Assembly (NCBI GenBank): GCA_963813895.1
Contig: CAWFAS010000002.1
Coordinates: 248,001 to 312,000, forward strand
Direction: 5' to 3'
Origin: DASZWJ01 sp963813895
Lineage (GTDB): Bacteria > Pseudomonadota > Gammaproteobacteria > JAURND01
Length of the DNA: 64,000 nt
The position numbers and the translations under genes are program-made. Positions 9,121 through 17,398 of the stretch are shown here, piece after piece. Position 1 is the stretch's first letter. Each line of letters opens with the position of its first letter. The notes beneath the pieces are model-generated. The model worked only from the letters and a program-made list of their open reading frames with translations. It had not been told where the DNA came from and ran no database searches.

Positions 9121-9410
9121 AACAGCTCACCAAACAAATAAAATTGTTAGAGCATGAGATAGACCTGGAAAAAGCCCAGTTATTTCAGGACTACGCTGTA
9201 CTTAGAGAAAAAATCGGCACAACGCCCAACCTGATAAAAGGTTTTTTATGGGGCTTATCCCTCGGGTTTCTGGTTATCGCACCAAAATTAAAGCATACTT
9301 CCAGCGAGGGAAAAAAGGTAACGAAGCATTCATTAAAAAAACAGCCTAAGGAACCCTCGATACACCGCCTTTTACTGGGCTCTCTACCCACTCTTCTAAA
9401 GTTTCTTTAA
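9117..9410 (+). CDS. Small YqjK-position protein
   Basis: A 97-residue basic protein that starts within the ATGA at the end of the YqjE-like gene. It has a charged helical N-terminus (residues 1-36), one hydrophobic stretch (about 42-56) and a lysine-rich tail. Position and size suggest a counterpart of YqjK in the yqjDEK operon, but I see no diagnostic motif, so the assignment is by context. No intrinsic terminator was found directly after it. Confidence 0.6.
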   Translation: MKQLTKQIKLLEHEIDLEKAQLFQDYAVLREKIGTTPNLIKGFLWGLSLGFLVIAPKLKHTSSEGKKVTKHSLKKQPKEPSIHRLLLGSLPTLLKFL

Positions 9411-9508
9411 AGCAAATATTTATTGCAAAAATACTTGATTCTAATTATTTTATAAATTTTCAGCCAAAGACTACATTTTTTGCTACTTCCTTATGGTTAA
9501 ATGCACAT

Positions 9509-9612
9509 TGAGGAAGTCGCTTGGGTTGACAGGAATTAAGGACATCCAACTATCTCCAAGGATGGGGAGCCAGGGAAGGAAGCAGTTTAACTGCCATGAC
9601 CCAAGCGAATTC
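9509..9612 (+). ncRNA. Candidate GGA-rich structured small RNA (Csr/Rsm-sRNA-like)
   Basis: Between the convergent ends of the YqjK-like gene and the transporter lies a block closed by a perfect 10-bp stem (TCGCTTGGGT at 9517-9526 with ACCCAAGCGA at 9599-9608, extended by GAA/UUC). Inside and at its edge are seven GGA triplets within 69 bases (9512, 9532, 9540, 9560, 9566, 9574, 9578), one of them in the loop of a CUCC/GGAG hairpin, and a GCAG/CTGC hairpin at the 3' side. Repeated GGA in loops is the hallmark of RNAs that titrate CsrA/RsmA. The GGGAAGGAAGCAG string also recalls the SRP RNA apex but lacks its stem. Strand and promoter are not proved. Confidence 0.35.
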
Positions 9613-9629
9613 TTTATACAACCTCTCTT

Positions 9630-10934
9630 TCAGTTTCTCCGCCAATTAAATCTTCTCTCAACTACTCGGTCAACCACCACAGCCGTCGTTATAACACCAT
9701 TTACATTAGTCGCCGTTCTACCCATATCAATAATTGGATCAATGCCTTGCACCAAAGCCACCACAGCATAAGGAAGATTAAGTGTGGTCAGGGTTACGGT
9801 AGCTGCGATATAGGCAGTTCCGGGAATACCTGAAATACCCAAAGAAGCGAGCGCATTGATAAACATAACGCTTAAGATTAAATGCGGAGTCATCGGCTGA
9901 TTTAATATGGTCATCGCCATAACCACCAGCATGGCTGGAAAAATTCCAGCACAGGCATTCATACCAATAGTTGCACCGACACTAGGTACAAACGTTGAAG
10001 TCGTCTGGCGTAATTTAAATTTATCCCGCAAGGTTTCTTCTGTAACTGGTAACGTTGCGAAGCTCGACCGAGTAATAAACGCTACTAATAATGGACTATA
10101 TGCCTTTTTAAGGTATTGCCAGGGATTCTGACCAAAAGCCGTAACAATAAGCAGGTGCATTACAATAACTAAGAACATAGCGACATACATGGCAGCGATA
10201 AAATTGAGCATCCCAGCCAATAATCCAGCGCCCTGCTCCAAAACTAACAGCGAAATTAAAGCAAAAATGCCGTAAGGTGTCAGTTGCAATACTATAATCG
10301 CCAGCTTCTTAACTACAGCAAATAATGAAGCAATAAGTTGGCGAAAGGTGGTCATTTTATCATGGTCAGCTGCATCTAACATGCGCGCAGCCACCCCCAA
10401 AAGTATGGCGAACAATACCGTAGCCACTGTGTTTTCCTGCACCATGGCGGCAACCGGGTTACTAGGTAACATACCCAACAAGGTATCTATTAATCCGGTA
10501 TATTCATGCTTGGGGACAGCAGTCAAACCAGCGAGGGTCATCCCGTGACCTACATTAAATAATTTTCCGGTGAATATACCAACCAACGATGCGATTGCCG
10601 TCATAACTAATAACATACCACAACTTAAAAAACTGATTTTCTTAACAGCGCCAGTATTATCAGTTCCCAGATTCAAAATGGCATGAATGATGGAAGTGAG
10701 TATTAGTGGGATAACCAGCATCCTAAGCAGAGCCAGGTAGCCATTGCCAATTAAATTTAGCACACCTTGAATTTCGCTCAACCAACTTCCTGAGGCAGCT
10801 TTCAGCAGCAAACCAAAGCCCACACCCAGTACTAGACTGATTAAAATCCGTTTACCAAAGGAAAGTTTTTTGCGCTTTAGCCAAAATAATAAACCTAAGC
10901 AGAACAGTAAAATTACAATATTGAGTAGGGACAC
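9630..10934 (-). CDS. tcyP: TcyP/YdjN-type L-cystine symporter (DAACS family)
   Basis: A 434-residue polytopic protein of the dicarboxylate/amino-acid:cation symporter family. Segments IGNGYLALLRMLVIPLILTSI and KISFLSCGMLLV, the serine-rich AFITRSSFATLPVT hairpin, and the NPYGIFALIS and GMNACAGIFPAML regions are those of the cystine branch (TcyP/YdjN) rather than GltP. It would take up cystine with cation coupling at the inner membrane. The gene is monocistronic by its spacing: 150 bases separate it from the gene before it. Assignment to cystine is from family resemblance; other amino acids remain possible. Confidence 0.78.
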   Translation of the reverse strand: MSLLNIVILLFCLGLLFWLKRKKLSFGKRILISLVLGVGFGLLLKAASGSWLSEIQGVLNLIGNGYLALLRMLVIPLILTSIIHAILNLGTDNTGAVKKISFLSCGMLLVMTAIASLVGIFTGKLFNVGHGMTLAGLTAVPKHEYTGLIDTLLGMLPSNPVAAMVQENTVATVLFAILLGVAARMLDAADHDKMTTFRQLIASLFAVVKKLAIIVLQLTPYGIFALISLLVLEQGAGLLAGMLNFIAAMYVAMFLVIVMHLLIVTAFGQNPWQYLKKAYSPLLVAFITRSSFATLPVTEETLRDKFKLRQTTSTFVPSVGATIGMNACAGIFPAMLVVMAMTILNQPMTPHLILSVMFINALASLGISGIPGTAYIAATVTLTTLNLPYAVVALVQGIDPIIDMGRTATNVNGVITTAVVVDRVVERRFNWRRN

Positions 10935-11087
10935 TTATGGACCGCCTATAGTAGTAGCTGAGTTATTAACGGCTAAAACTTTAACCGCTGCCAACCACTC
11001 CTTGTGATATTCAAATAGATCGATTTGAATTTATAATCTAACCCGAGAGTGTACAACAAAGGCTACCAAGCAACAACAACCACCTGG

Positions 11088-12596
11088 TTATTGCTTTTTA
11101 AATAAATTAAACTCTCGTAGCTGGATATTCATTAAATGATAGCCTGAGGGTTGGTTGACTAATTCCCTCGGTTGCAGGTAATAGTCCTCATTCAATTCAT
11201 CGGGGGAAAAAATCTGATTGTACCGGTATAGATAAGCCTTCAGAGCCCAACTATGCTGCAATCCTCCAGCAAGCGAAATTTTTGCTCCTTTAGGGACAAT
11301 TTTTTTTATCGATATTACATCCGTTAATAAGCTTTTATCGCGACCAACATCACCAATCGAACCTGCCACAATACTTAGGGTTGTGATCAATACGCCGCCT
11401 AAAATTATAATAGATAATCTATAATCAAGGCGTTTTATATTTATGTGTGGAATCCAAGCTGCAAATAGGGGCGTGAGAATATGAGCAAACATCAGCACCA
11501 AAAAGGGGTAAGCCTGATAGTAATAATGGTCAGATTGACGCGAACTTAGTATTACCGGTAATGAACCGCACAAGGCGATTAAAAAGAAGAATATTACCCA
11601 TTTATTTTTAAAGGCATTCGTCACTGATTTTAACAGTAGTTGGCGATTTTTCTTTGCCTGGATAAGAAGCAATATAAGCGTAATTCCTAATATATAAATA
11701 ACTTCATGAACCAGCGACCAAAAGCCGTATAAATGCTTCCAGCCAACAAACTTTCCCATTCGAGATCCAATTAGGCTTGGCCAGAGTTGCTGCTGAAAGT
11801 ATTTGTGCATATTCTGATAGGCTGGCGGGTATAGCAAAACCATAGAAACTAAGGCACTAGTAATAATTATAATCAAAATAGTTTGCTTGCAGGCTGTTAA
11901 AAAAGAATGGGTACGAAAGACCAGCCAATAGATTCCGGGGATAGCAATAGGGAAAAATGCTTCCAGGCCATTTACAAAAAAAGCAATAGTGATTAATAAT
12001 CCAGCAGCAAAAAACCAGCGTGCATTATTAGTAAAAGCTCCTTGTAAAATAAGCAAGCTAGCGAAGCTGGTAAAAACGGTTAACGTAGGCTCTAGATATC
12101 CACTTTGAATATTTATGAAGTTATTAAATAATAATAACCATACGAGAATGGGTATCCAAAAAAGGCAGGCTTTAGCTAATGGAAGCGTCTTTCGCCAGAT
12201 TATAACTACAGCCAATATATTTAATAGGGCCACCATTAAACTGTAAAGTTTATCTATATATACGCTATCGCTACCTAGCAAGCGAAACAAGAGTGACTGT
12301 AAAAACAGTCCAAAAGAGGGGTGTTCAAAAAAAGGAGTATTATAAAACTGGGGGAGCCAAGTAGATCCTATATGATTGGCCATATTCCTGGCTATTGAAA
12401 AATAAATAGTGCCATCAAAAAACATACCCTGCATAACTAATGGTCTAGCTTCAGCGATAAATAAAATAACTGTTAATAAAATAAATGGCAGATTTTTTTT
12501 CAATCCGCTGGGACAGTAGCTATTTTTTTCTAACAGTTCGGACAAAGAAATCTCCGGTTTTATAGTATTAACAGGGGAATACTTCCCTTTAATCAC
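11088..12596 (-). CDS. GT39/ArnT-like membrane glycosyltransferase
   Basis: A 502-residue protein with about ten to twelve hydrophobic helices. The first external loop carries an acidic start (FFDGTIYFSIARNMA, about residues 78-92) and an HPSFGLFLQSLLFRLLG segment (near 112), which match the PMT_2/ArnT fold where an aspartate and a proline/histidine box bind the polyprenyl-linked sugar donor. Such enzymes transfer a sugar from a lipid carrier to lipid A, protein or other glycans on the periplasmic side. No partner genes (polyprenyl-phosphate glycosyltransferase, arn genes) are nearby, so the acceptor is unknown. It is divergent from rhlE. Confidence 0.7.
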   Translation of the reverse strand: MIKGKYSPVNTIKPEISLSELLEKNSYCPSGLKKNLPFILLTVILFIAEARPLVMQGMFFDGTIYFSIARNMANHIGSTWLPQFYNTPFFEHPSFGLFLQSLLFRLLGSDSVYIDKLYSLMVALLNILAVVIIWRKTLPLAKACLFWIPILVWLLLFNNFINIQSGYLEPTLTVFTSFASLLILQGAFTNNARWFFAAGLLITIAFFVNGLEAFFPIAIPGIYWLVFRTHSFLTACKQTILIIIITSALVSMVLLYPPAYQNMHKYFQQQLWPSLIGSRMGKFVGWKHLYGFWSLVHEVIYILGITLILLLIQAKKNRQLLLKSVTNAFKNKWVIFFFLIALCGSLPVILSSRQSDHYYYQAYPFLVLMFAHILTPLFAAWIPHINIKRLDYRLSIIILGGVLITTLSIVAGSIGDVGRDKSLLTDVISIKKIVPKGAKISLAGGLQHSWALKAYLYRYNQIFSPDELNEDYYLQPRELVNQPSGYHLMNIQLREFNLFKKQ

Positions 12597-12701
12597 ACAG
12601 CCTACATAGACGCAAACCAGCGCATTATGCTACACTAACTTTTTTGGGCTGGGAATACTTCTACTTGGCTCGTTTTGTTACCTTGCCAGGAGACATTCTT
12701 A

Positions 12702-14033
12702 GTGACATTTGCTGTTTTTAATTTCCATCCTCATATTTTATCACGCATAACCGCCTTGGGTTATAAAACCCCTACCCCAATTCAGAAACAAAGCATTCCA
12801 CCCATTCTTGAAGGTCAAGACTTAGTGGGTTTAGCTCAAACCGGTACTGGTAAAACAGCCGCCTTCGTGCTGCCAATGCTCCAACGTTTAATGCAAGGGC
12901 CGCGTGGCCGCATCCGCGCCTTAATTATCACCCCTACTCGAGAACTTGCTCAGCAAGTACAGGATACTATCAGTGATTTAAGCCAAAATTCCGGGTTACG
13001 CAGCGCTGCTCTTTACGGGGGCGTCAACATCAATCCTCAAAAGCAAAAACTGCGCCGCGGGATTGAAATTGCAGTTGCCTGCCCAGGACGGTTATTAGAT
13101 CACGTAAGTCAGCGCACTATTGATTTATCTAAGGTAGAAGTGCTGGTTTTGGATGAAGCAGATCATATGTTCGACATGGGTTTTTTGCCGCATACCCGCA
13201 AGATTTTGGCGTTATTACCCGCTAAACGGCAGTCCTTATTATTTTCAGCCACTATGCCAAGTGATGTGCGTAAATTAGCTGATGATATATTGCGTCAACC
13301 GGTCACTGTGCAAATTTCAAATACCGTCCCTGTCAAATCTGTAACGCAGATTTTGTATCCCGTCAGCCAGCAACAAAAAACTGATTTATTGATGAAAATC
13401 CTCCTCGGTGCGACTGTCAAATCTACTTTGATTTTCACCCGCACTAAACAGCGTGCTGAACGTCTGTCGGAACAACTGCATGAAGCGGGTTATAGTGCTG
13501 CCTCATTACAGGGCAACTTGTCACAATACAAACGCCAAAAGACACTCAACGACTTTCGCAAAGGCACTTTACAAATTTTAGTAGCTACTGACATTGCATC
13601 CCGTGGTATAGATGTAGCAGGAATTTCCCATGTCATTAACTTTGATATGCCAGATACAGTTGAAGCCTACACTCACCGTATCGGTCGCACGGGCCGTGCA
13701 GCTGAAATAGGAGATGCTTTTACCTTGATAACAAGGGAAGATATGACACGTGTACGCGCCATAGAACGTGTGACCGGCGTAAAATTAGAACAATGCATTC
13801 TGCCCGATTTTGACTATAAAGCCAGCAAGCCAACCTCTGAACCCACCAAGCGTCGCCGCGGGCCAGCGAAAGCTAATAATAAGGCTGTTGCTAAACCTGG
13901 ATATGCAAAAGCCAAACCCACACGCGGCAAGAGCGGTTATAGCAAAGCTGATGGCGCTAATAGTTTAGCAGCTGGCAGAAAAAAACCTGGATTTAAAGGA
14001 CAAGTACAACGCCGACGGCATAATGAACGATAA
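12702..14033 (+). CDS. rhlE: DEAD-box RNA helicase RhlE
   Basis: A roughly 443-residue ATP-dependent RNA helicase. In order: Q-motif (GYKTPTPIQKQSIP), Walker A AQTGTGKT, PTRELAQQ, DEAD in LVLDEADHMFDMGF, SAT, and motif VI HRIGRTGRA; then a basic low-complexity tail (from about residue 360) rich in Lys, Arg, Ala and Gly, as in RhlE proteins. I chose the GTG at 12702 because AGGAG lies 9 bases before it; a longer TTG start at 12675 has no Shine-Dalgarno. RhlE remodels RNA in ribosome assembly and RNA turnover. Single gene, followed by a repeat. Confidence 0.93.
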   Translation: MTFAVFNFHPHILSRITALGYKTPTPIQKQSIPPILEGQDLVGLAQTGTGKTAAFVLPMLQRLMQGPRGRIRALIITPTRELAQQVQDTISDLSQNSGLRSAALYGGVNINPQKQKLRRGIEIAVACPGRLLDHVSQRTIDLSKVEVLVLDEADHMFDMGFLPHTRKILALLPAKRQSLLFSATMPSDVRKLADDILRQPVTVQISNTVPVKSVTQILYPVSQQQKTDLLMKILLGATVKSTLIFTRTKQRAERLSEQLHEAGYSAASLQGNLSQYKRQKTLNDFRKGTLQILVATDIASRGIDVAGISHVINFDMPDTVEAYTHRIGRTGRAAEIGDAFTLITREDMTRVRAIERVTGVKLEQCILPDFDYKASKPTSEPTKRRRGPAKANNKAVAKPGYAKAKPTRGKSGYSKADGANSLAAGRKKPGFKGQVQRRRHNER

Positions 14034-14098
14034 TTAGGGCTAGCGACACAAAATATTTGGTAACTATTCAGCACGTTAACCAAAGAGCGAATAGAGAC

Positions 14099-14228
14099 AG
14101 CCCCCATCCTAACCTTCCCCCGCAAGCGGGGGAAGGGACTGTAAGGTGTGGACTTTTAGTTTTCTGCCCAACAAGTTCCTTCCCCCGCTTGCGGGGGAAG
14201 GTTAGGAAGGGGGTAGCATCTAGTGGCA
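14099..14228. repeat. Paired-hairpin GC-rich repeat, copy A
   Basis: Left arm CCTAACCTTCCCCCGCAAGC and a complementary right arm (CTTGCGGGGGAAGGTTAGG) frame a variable centre of about 40 bases; each arm is itself a palindrome around CCCCCGCAAGCGGGGG. Related copies lie at 30876-31035 and 56955-57114. The TTTATCTGAGTCTTC flank on the right is shared with copy B. Non-coding; probably a MITE-like element that may also act as a transcription end for rhlE and the YceI gene. Confidence 0.8.
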
Positions 14229-14251
14229 CTTTATCTGAGTCTTCTTAATTA

Positions 14252-14827
14252 TCAGTCCTGTTTTCTAGTTGTAACCAAATTAAAGTTCACTTGCACATCA
14301 TCTTTCACGTTATCTGTTTTAGCCCAATCCCCTTTACCTAAACCAAATGCAGTGCGTTTTATGGTCGCACTACCTTTAGCCGTTGCAGATGTGGGTGAAT
14401 AATTTTGCAAGGTAAATGTCACATTTAACGGCTGCGTTTTATCAAGGAAACTCAAATTGCCGTTTGCCTGATACGTGTTATCTCCTGTCTTAACAAAATT
14501 GTTAGCTGTAAATAGCGCTTGTGGAAAACGCTTGCTATCAAACCAATCAGGTGTTTTAAGGGTATCCCCTACTTCCTGGTATGAGGTAGTAACTGAACCA
14601 GTATCTACCACAATACGAATGTAACTGTTTTTTAGTTGTGCCGGATCAAAATTGATATCTCCACTAAAACTATTAAATTTACCCGTCACTGGTGAGTTAT
14701 TTTGTACTGCCGTAAATGTTAATGTACTGTCTTTAGGTACAATTTGCCAACTAGGAACTGCTCCCATAGCCAACCATGGCAAAATTACGCATATCAACAA
14801 TAAAGCCCGAACCATAGATTTGACCAT
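14252..14827 (-). CDS. YceI-family periplasmic lipid-binding protein
   Basis: A 191-residue protein with a signal peptide (residues 1-22, MVKSMVRALLLICVILPWLAMG) followed by the YceI lipocalin-like beta-barrel: WQIVPKDSTLTFTAVQNNSPVTGKF, LKTPDWFDSKRFPQALF and the closing KDDVQVNF. YceI proteins bind polyisoprenoids or similar lipids in the periplasm. The start codon overlaps the stop of the cytochrome b561 gene by one base, so the two are translationally coupled. A second YceI paralogue is at the head of the same operon. A redox link with the cytochrome (quinone-like ligand) is inference from this recurrent gene neighbourhood. Confidence 0.9.
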   Translation of the reverse strand: MVKSMVRALLLICVILPWLAMGAVPSWQIVPKDSTLTFTAVQNNSPVTGKFNSFSGDINFDPAQLKNSYIRIVVDTGSVTTSYQEVGDTLKTPDWFDSKRFPQALFTANNFVKTGDNTYQANGNLSFLDKTQPLNVTFTLQNYSPTSATAKGSATIKRTAFGLGKGDWAKTDNVKDDVQVNFNLVTTRKQD

Positions 14828-15363
14828 TATAAAATCCTCTTCAAAATATCATCTTTATTAATAAAATGGTGTTTGAGCGCAGCTGCAATATGCAGACAGA
14901 TAACCGCGATTAATGCATATGACAGCCATTCATGCACTTGGGTAAATACTCTACGTAGATTTTCGTCTGGCCCTACCATGTCTGGAAAGACAAATAAGCC
15001 AAAAAATGAAACGGGCAGCCCTGATGCGGAGGTTATCAACCAACCGGAAAGTGGCAATGCTATCATGAACCCATAAAATGCCCAGTGAGCCATGCGCGCC
15101 GCTACTTTCTGCCAACCGGGTATGGATTCTGGGAGTGATGGAATAATATTCCCCAAACGCCATCCGAGGCGTAACAGCACCAGCATCAATACCAGCATAC
15201 CCAATTCCTTATGCCAACCATAAAGTTTCAGCTTCCAGACGCTAATGGGTATGCGAACCATATAAAGTCCCAAGGCCAATAGAGCTATAATCAGGACTGC
15301 TATAATCCAATGCAGCCAAATAGCAATAACACCATAGTGGTTTTTGGAATTACGAATGCGCAT
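14827..15363 (-). CDS. cybB: Cytochrome b561
   Basis: A 178-residue four-helix membrane protein. Histidines that would ligate two b hemes are visible in AIWLHWIIAV (helix 1), LYGWHKELGML (helix 2), VHEWLSYAL and VICLHIAAALKHH (helix 4), in line with the bacterial cytochrome b561/YceJ family. These carry electrons from quinol at the inner membrane; superoxide:ubiquinone oxidoreductase activity is known for E. coli CybB. It lies between two YceI genes (43-base gap before, 1-base overlap after), an arrangement like yceJ-yceI. Confidence 0.9.
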   Translation of the reverse strand: MRIRNSKNHYGVIAIWLHWIIAVLIIALLALGLYMVRIPISVWKLKLYGWHKELGMLVLMLVLLRLGWRLGNIIPSLPESIPGWQKVAARMAHWAFYGFMIALPLSGWLITSASGLPVSFFGLFVFPDMVGPDENLRRVFTQVHEWLSYALIAVICLHIAAALKHHFINKDDILKRIL

Positions 15364-15406
15364 GCAATGTTATCCCTTGGAGGAATTATTTTGACCTCAC
15401 AAGTTA

Positions 15407-16057
15407 CTAAGACATTTTAGTCCTAGGCCGGTTAATTTTTTCAAAGCTAGGAGAAGCAGCCACTCCGCCCTCTGGAGCACCAGCCTTAGTAGCCTCCGCT
15501 TCAATTTCCAGCTGCACGTCATCGCTTAAACCTGGTAGATATTTAGAAATACCGAAGTCAGAACGCTTCAATATAGTGCTACCTGTGAAACCTAAAGTTT
15601 GTTTCTGAGTTATGGGGCTTACGCCATTTTTATTTAGCTTAACATCTAACGTTACCGGCTTAGATACTCCGTGTAGCGTAAGTATGCCAGTTACTTTAGC
15701 AGTATCTGTACCGGTCACATCCACTTTATTGCTGACGAAGGTAGCGGTTGGGAACTGAGCCACATCAAAAAAATCGGCGCTTTTTAAATGCTCGTCCAAT
15801 TTCGGAATACCAGTCACTATTTCAGAAGTGTGGATTACTACATCTAACTTATCGTTTTGTGGTTGCGCCTGGTCCCAAACTAATGTCCCCTCAGCCATCC
15901 ATTTACCTGAAGGATGAGAAAACCCAAAGTGATTAATATGCCACAAGACATAGCTATGCCCTGGATCCAATGTATATTTATCAGCTGCATGAGCCACTGT
16001 TAACAGTGACCAAGAGAACACAAATGCGAATAAAAATTTAGAAATAACGGACTTCAT
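15407..16057 (-). CDS. YceI-family periplasmic protein, first in operon
   Basis: About 216 residues from the ATG at 16057, which has an AGGAGGT Shine-Dalgarno and opens a clear signal peptide (MKSVISKFLFAFVFSWSLLTVAHA); a longer upstream frame would bury this signal and is rejected. The mature part is a YceI barrel: DPGHSYVLWHINHFGFSHPSGKW, LKSADFFDVAQFPTATFVS and DDVQLEIEAEA. It differs from the paralogue at 14252 in sequence and has a 20-residue extension at the C-terminus. The operon yceI-cybB-yceI suggests a periplasmic lipid or quinone-carrying role beside the cytochrome. Confidence 0.9.
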   Translation of the reverse strand: MKSVISKFLFAFVFSWSLLTVAHAADKYTLDPGHSYVLWHINHFGFSHPSGKWMAEGTLVWDQAQPQNDKLDVVIHTSEIVTGIPKLDEHLKSADFFDVAQFPTATFVSNKVDVTGTDTAKVTGILTLHGVSKPVTLDVKLNKNGVSPITQKQTLGFTGSTILKRSDFGISKYLPGLSDDVQLEIEAEATKAGAPEGGVAASPSFEKINRPRTKMS

Positions 16058-16112
16058 GAATTTACCTCCTGGTATTAAACAATTTGAAAACAAAGCAAGA
16101 CATTGTAGTCCT

Positions 16113-16403
16113 TTATACTGAGGTTGCCACAATTGATTTATATTCAGGATGGCGGGCGATGATTCGTTCAACGAAAGGGCAGGAAGGAATAATTTTATAA
16201 TTATTTTCTTTGGCATAATTCAAAGCAAATTTCACCAGATTTGCGGCAATATTTGAGCCACGTAGTTCTGGTGGCACAAAAGTGCGGTAATAATTAAGAA
16301 TGGCTTTAGCGAAATCAGCAGAATAATTTAATTCTGCAATTTGCCCGTTAATATCCGCGTAAAATTTTTTTTCTTTTTTATCATGGTGTATTATCAATTC
16401 CAT
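16113..16403 (-). CDS. Small GNAT-fold acetyltransferase (Acetyltransf_CG type)
   Basis: A 96-residue protein starting at the ATG at 16403, preceded by TGGAG eight bases away; the longer frame extends into a repeat and is rejected. It has the compact YjdJ/NATD1-like fold: beta strands with KKFYADINGQIAELNY, then FVPPELRGSNIAANLVKFAL, where the RGxxIA segment binds acetyl-CoA, and a final IIPSCPFVERIIARHPEY. Members of this family lack a full GNAT domain and their substrates are unknown. It lies 55 bases after the YceI operon's upstream end on the same strand. Confidence 0.82.
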   Translation of the reverse strand: MELIIHHDKKEKKFYADINGQIAELNYSADFAKAILNYYRTFVPPELRGSNIAANLVKFALNYAKENNYKIIPSCPFVERIIARHPEYKSIVATSV

Positions 16404-16443
16404 TTTTAAAACTCCATTAATGTTGGGAAATCTATGATCCTTT

Positions 16444-16545
16444 CCTTTGGCGGTCATCCTGAACGCAGTGAAGGACCTCCATCAGGTGGCACTTCAAGGC
16501 GATCCTTCACTGCGTTCAGGATGACAGCCACCCGACAGCCAAAGG
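16444..16545. repeat. Inverted repeat of GTCATCCTGAACGCAG type
   Basis: The left arm (CCTTTGGCGGTCATCCTGAA, continuing GCAGTGAAGGA) pairs with the right arm (TCCTTCACTGCGTTCAGGAT followed by GACAGCC and CCAAAGG). It separates the acetyltransferase gene from metF. A related GTCATCCTGAGCGCAGCGAAGG repeat occurs at 48044-48238. Non-coding REP/MITE-like sequence. Confidence 0.7.
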
Positions 16546-16550
16546 AGAGT

Positions 16551-17396
16551 TTATCCAAGAGACAAATTATTATGAATTAATCTAACGGGATCCACCTGGT
16601 TTAATGTATAAAAATGTAAGCCTTGGGCTCCCTCAGATAACAACCTCTCACACAATTTGGTTACAATTTCCACCCCCAATGCTTGAATAGAGCTATCACT
16701 ACTAGCATATACTTCCAAACGTTTACGCAGCCACAAAGGAATTTCCGCGCCACAACTCGCTGAAATCCGCATCAATCTAGCATAGTCACTGATAGGCATA
16801 ATTCCGGGTATGACAGGAATGTTGATCTCTAATTTATGACAACTTTCCAAAAAGCGGGCGTAGGCATCACTATTAAAAAAAAATTGCGTAATAGCGCTGT
16901 CAGCTCCCGCTTCAACTTTGAGTTTAAAATTTAATAAGTCCTCAGTGCTACTGCTCGCTTCAGGGTGAAATTCAGGATAAGCCGCGACAGTAATATGAAA
17001 ATGATTTCCTGATAATTTACGAATGTGATGAATTAGATCGCTGGCATAATTAAAATCTGAAACTACTTTACCCTTATCCGTAACCAGATCGCCTCGTATA
17101 ACCACCAACTGCTTGATGCCAAAATTAATATATCTTTCTAAGATCTGCTCTAGACGTTCTGCTGTCATATTGACACAAGAAAGGTGTGGAACGGCCACAA
17201 TATTATTTTTAACCAAGTTGCGCACCGCAACTAAAGTTTTCAACTGCGATGCGCCAATAGCCCCAAAGGTCACTGAAAAAAACCGCGGGTCGAGGTTAGT
17301 CAACTGCGAACAAGTATCGCTGAGCTTACGGAAGCCATTAAGCGTTTTCGGTGGGAACACCTCAAAGCTTACTGGAATCTTTTGCTTATTACCCAT
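16551..17396 (-). CDS. metF: 5,10-methylenetetrahydrofolate reductase
   Basis: A 281-residue TIM-barrel flavoprotein. The N-terminal SFEVFPPKT, the FSVTFGA strand (with the conserved Thr), LVVIRGD, AAYPEFHPEA and ADSAITQFFFN are the MetF family signatures for FAD and folate binding. It reduces methylene-THF to methyl-THF, the methyl donor for MetE. It starts two bases after the metE stop with no separate Shine-Dalgarno, so translation is probably coupled. Last gene of the methionine operon. Confidence 0.96.
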   Translation of the reverse strand: MGNKQKIPVSFEVFPPKTLNGFRKLSDTCSQLTNLDPRFFSVTFGAIGASQLKTLVAVRNLVKNNIVAVPHLSCVNMTAERLEQILERYINFGIKQLVVIRGDLVTDKGKVVSDFNYASDLIHHIRKLSGNHFHITVAAYPEFHPEASSSTEDLLNFKLKVEAGADSAITQFFFNSDAYARFLESCHKLEINIPVIPGIMPISDYARLMRISASCGAEIPLWLRKRLEVYASSDSSIQALGVEIVTKLCERLLSEGAQGLHFYTLNQVDPVRLIHNNLSLG

Positions 17397-17398
17397 AG

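Noticed and set aside
9560..9600. SRP (4.5S) RNA apex: GGGAAGGAAGCAG
   Set aside because: The stem TCC/GGA that carries the GGAA loop is missing and the two sides are unequal in length (about 60 and 30 bases), so SRP RNA is unlikely, although not excluded.
9493..9771. Open frame of 92 codons on the + strand over the GGA-rich block and the tcyP 3' end
   Set aside because: Antisense to a well-supported transporter; composition has no family pattern, and the start lies in the candidate RNA.
14057..14248. 63-codon frame in copy A of the paired-hairpin repeat
   Set aside because: Translates the repeat (NLPPQAGEG); same false peptide appears in other copies, e.g. 56944-57186.
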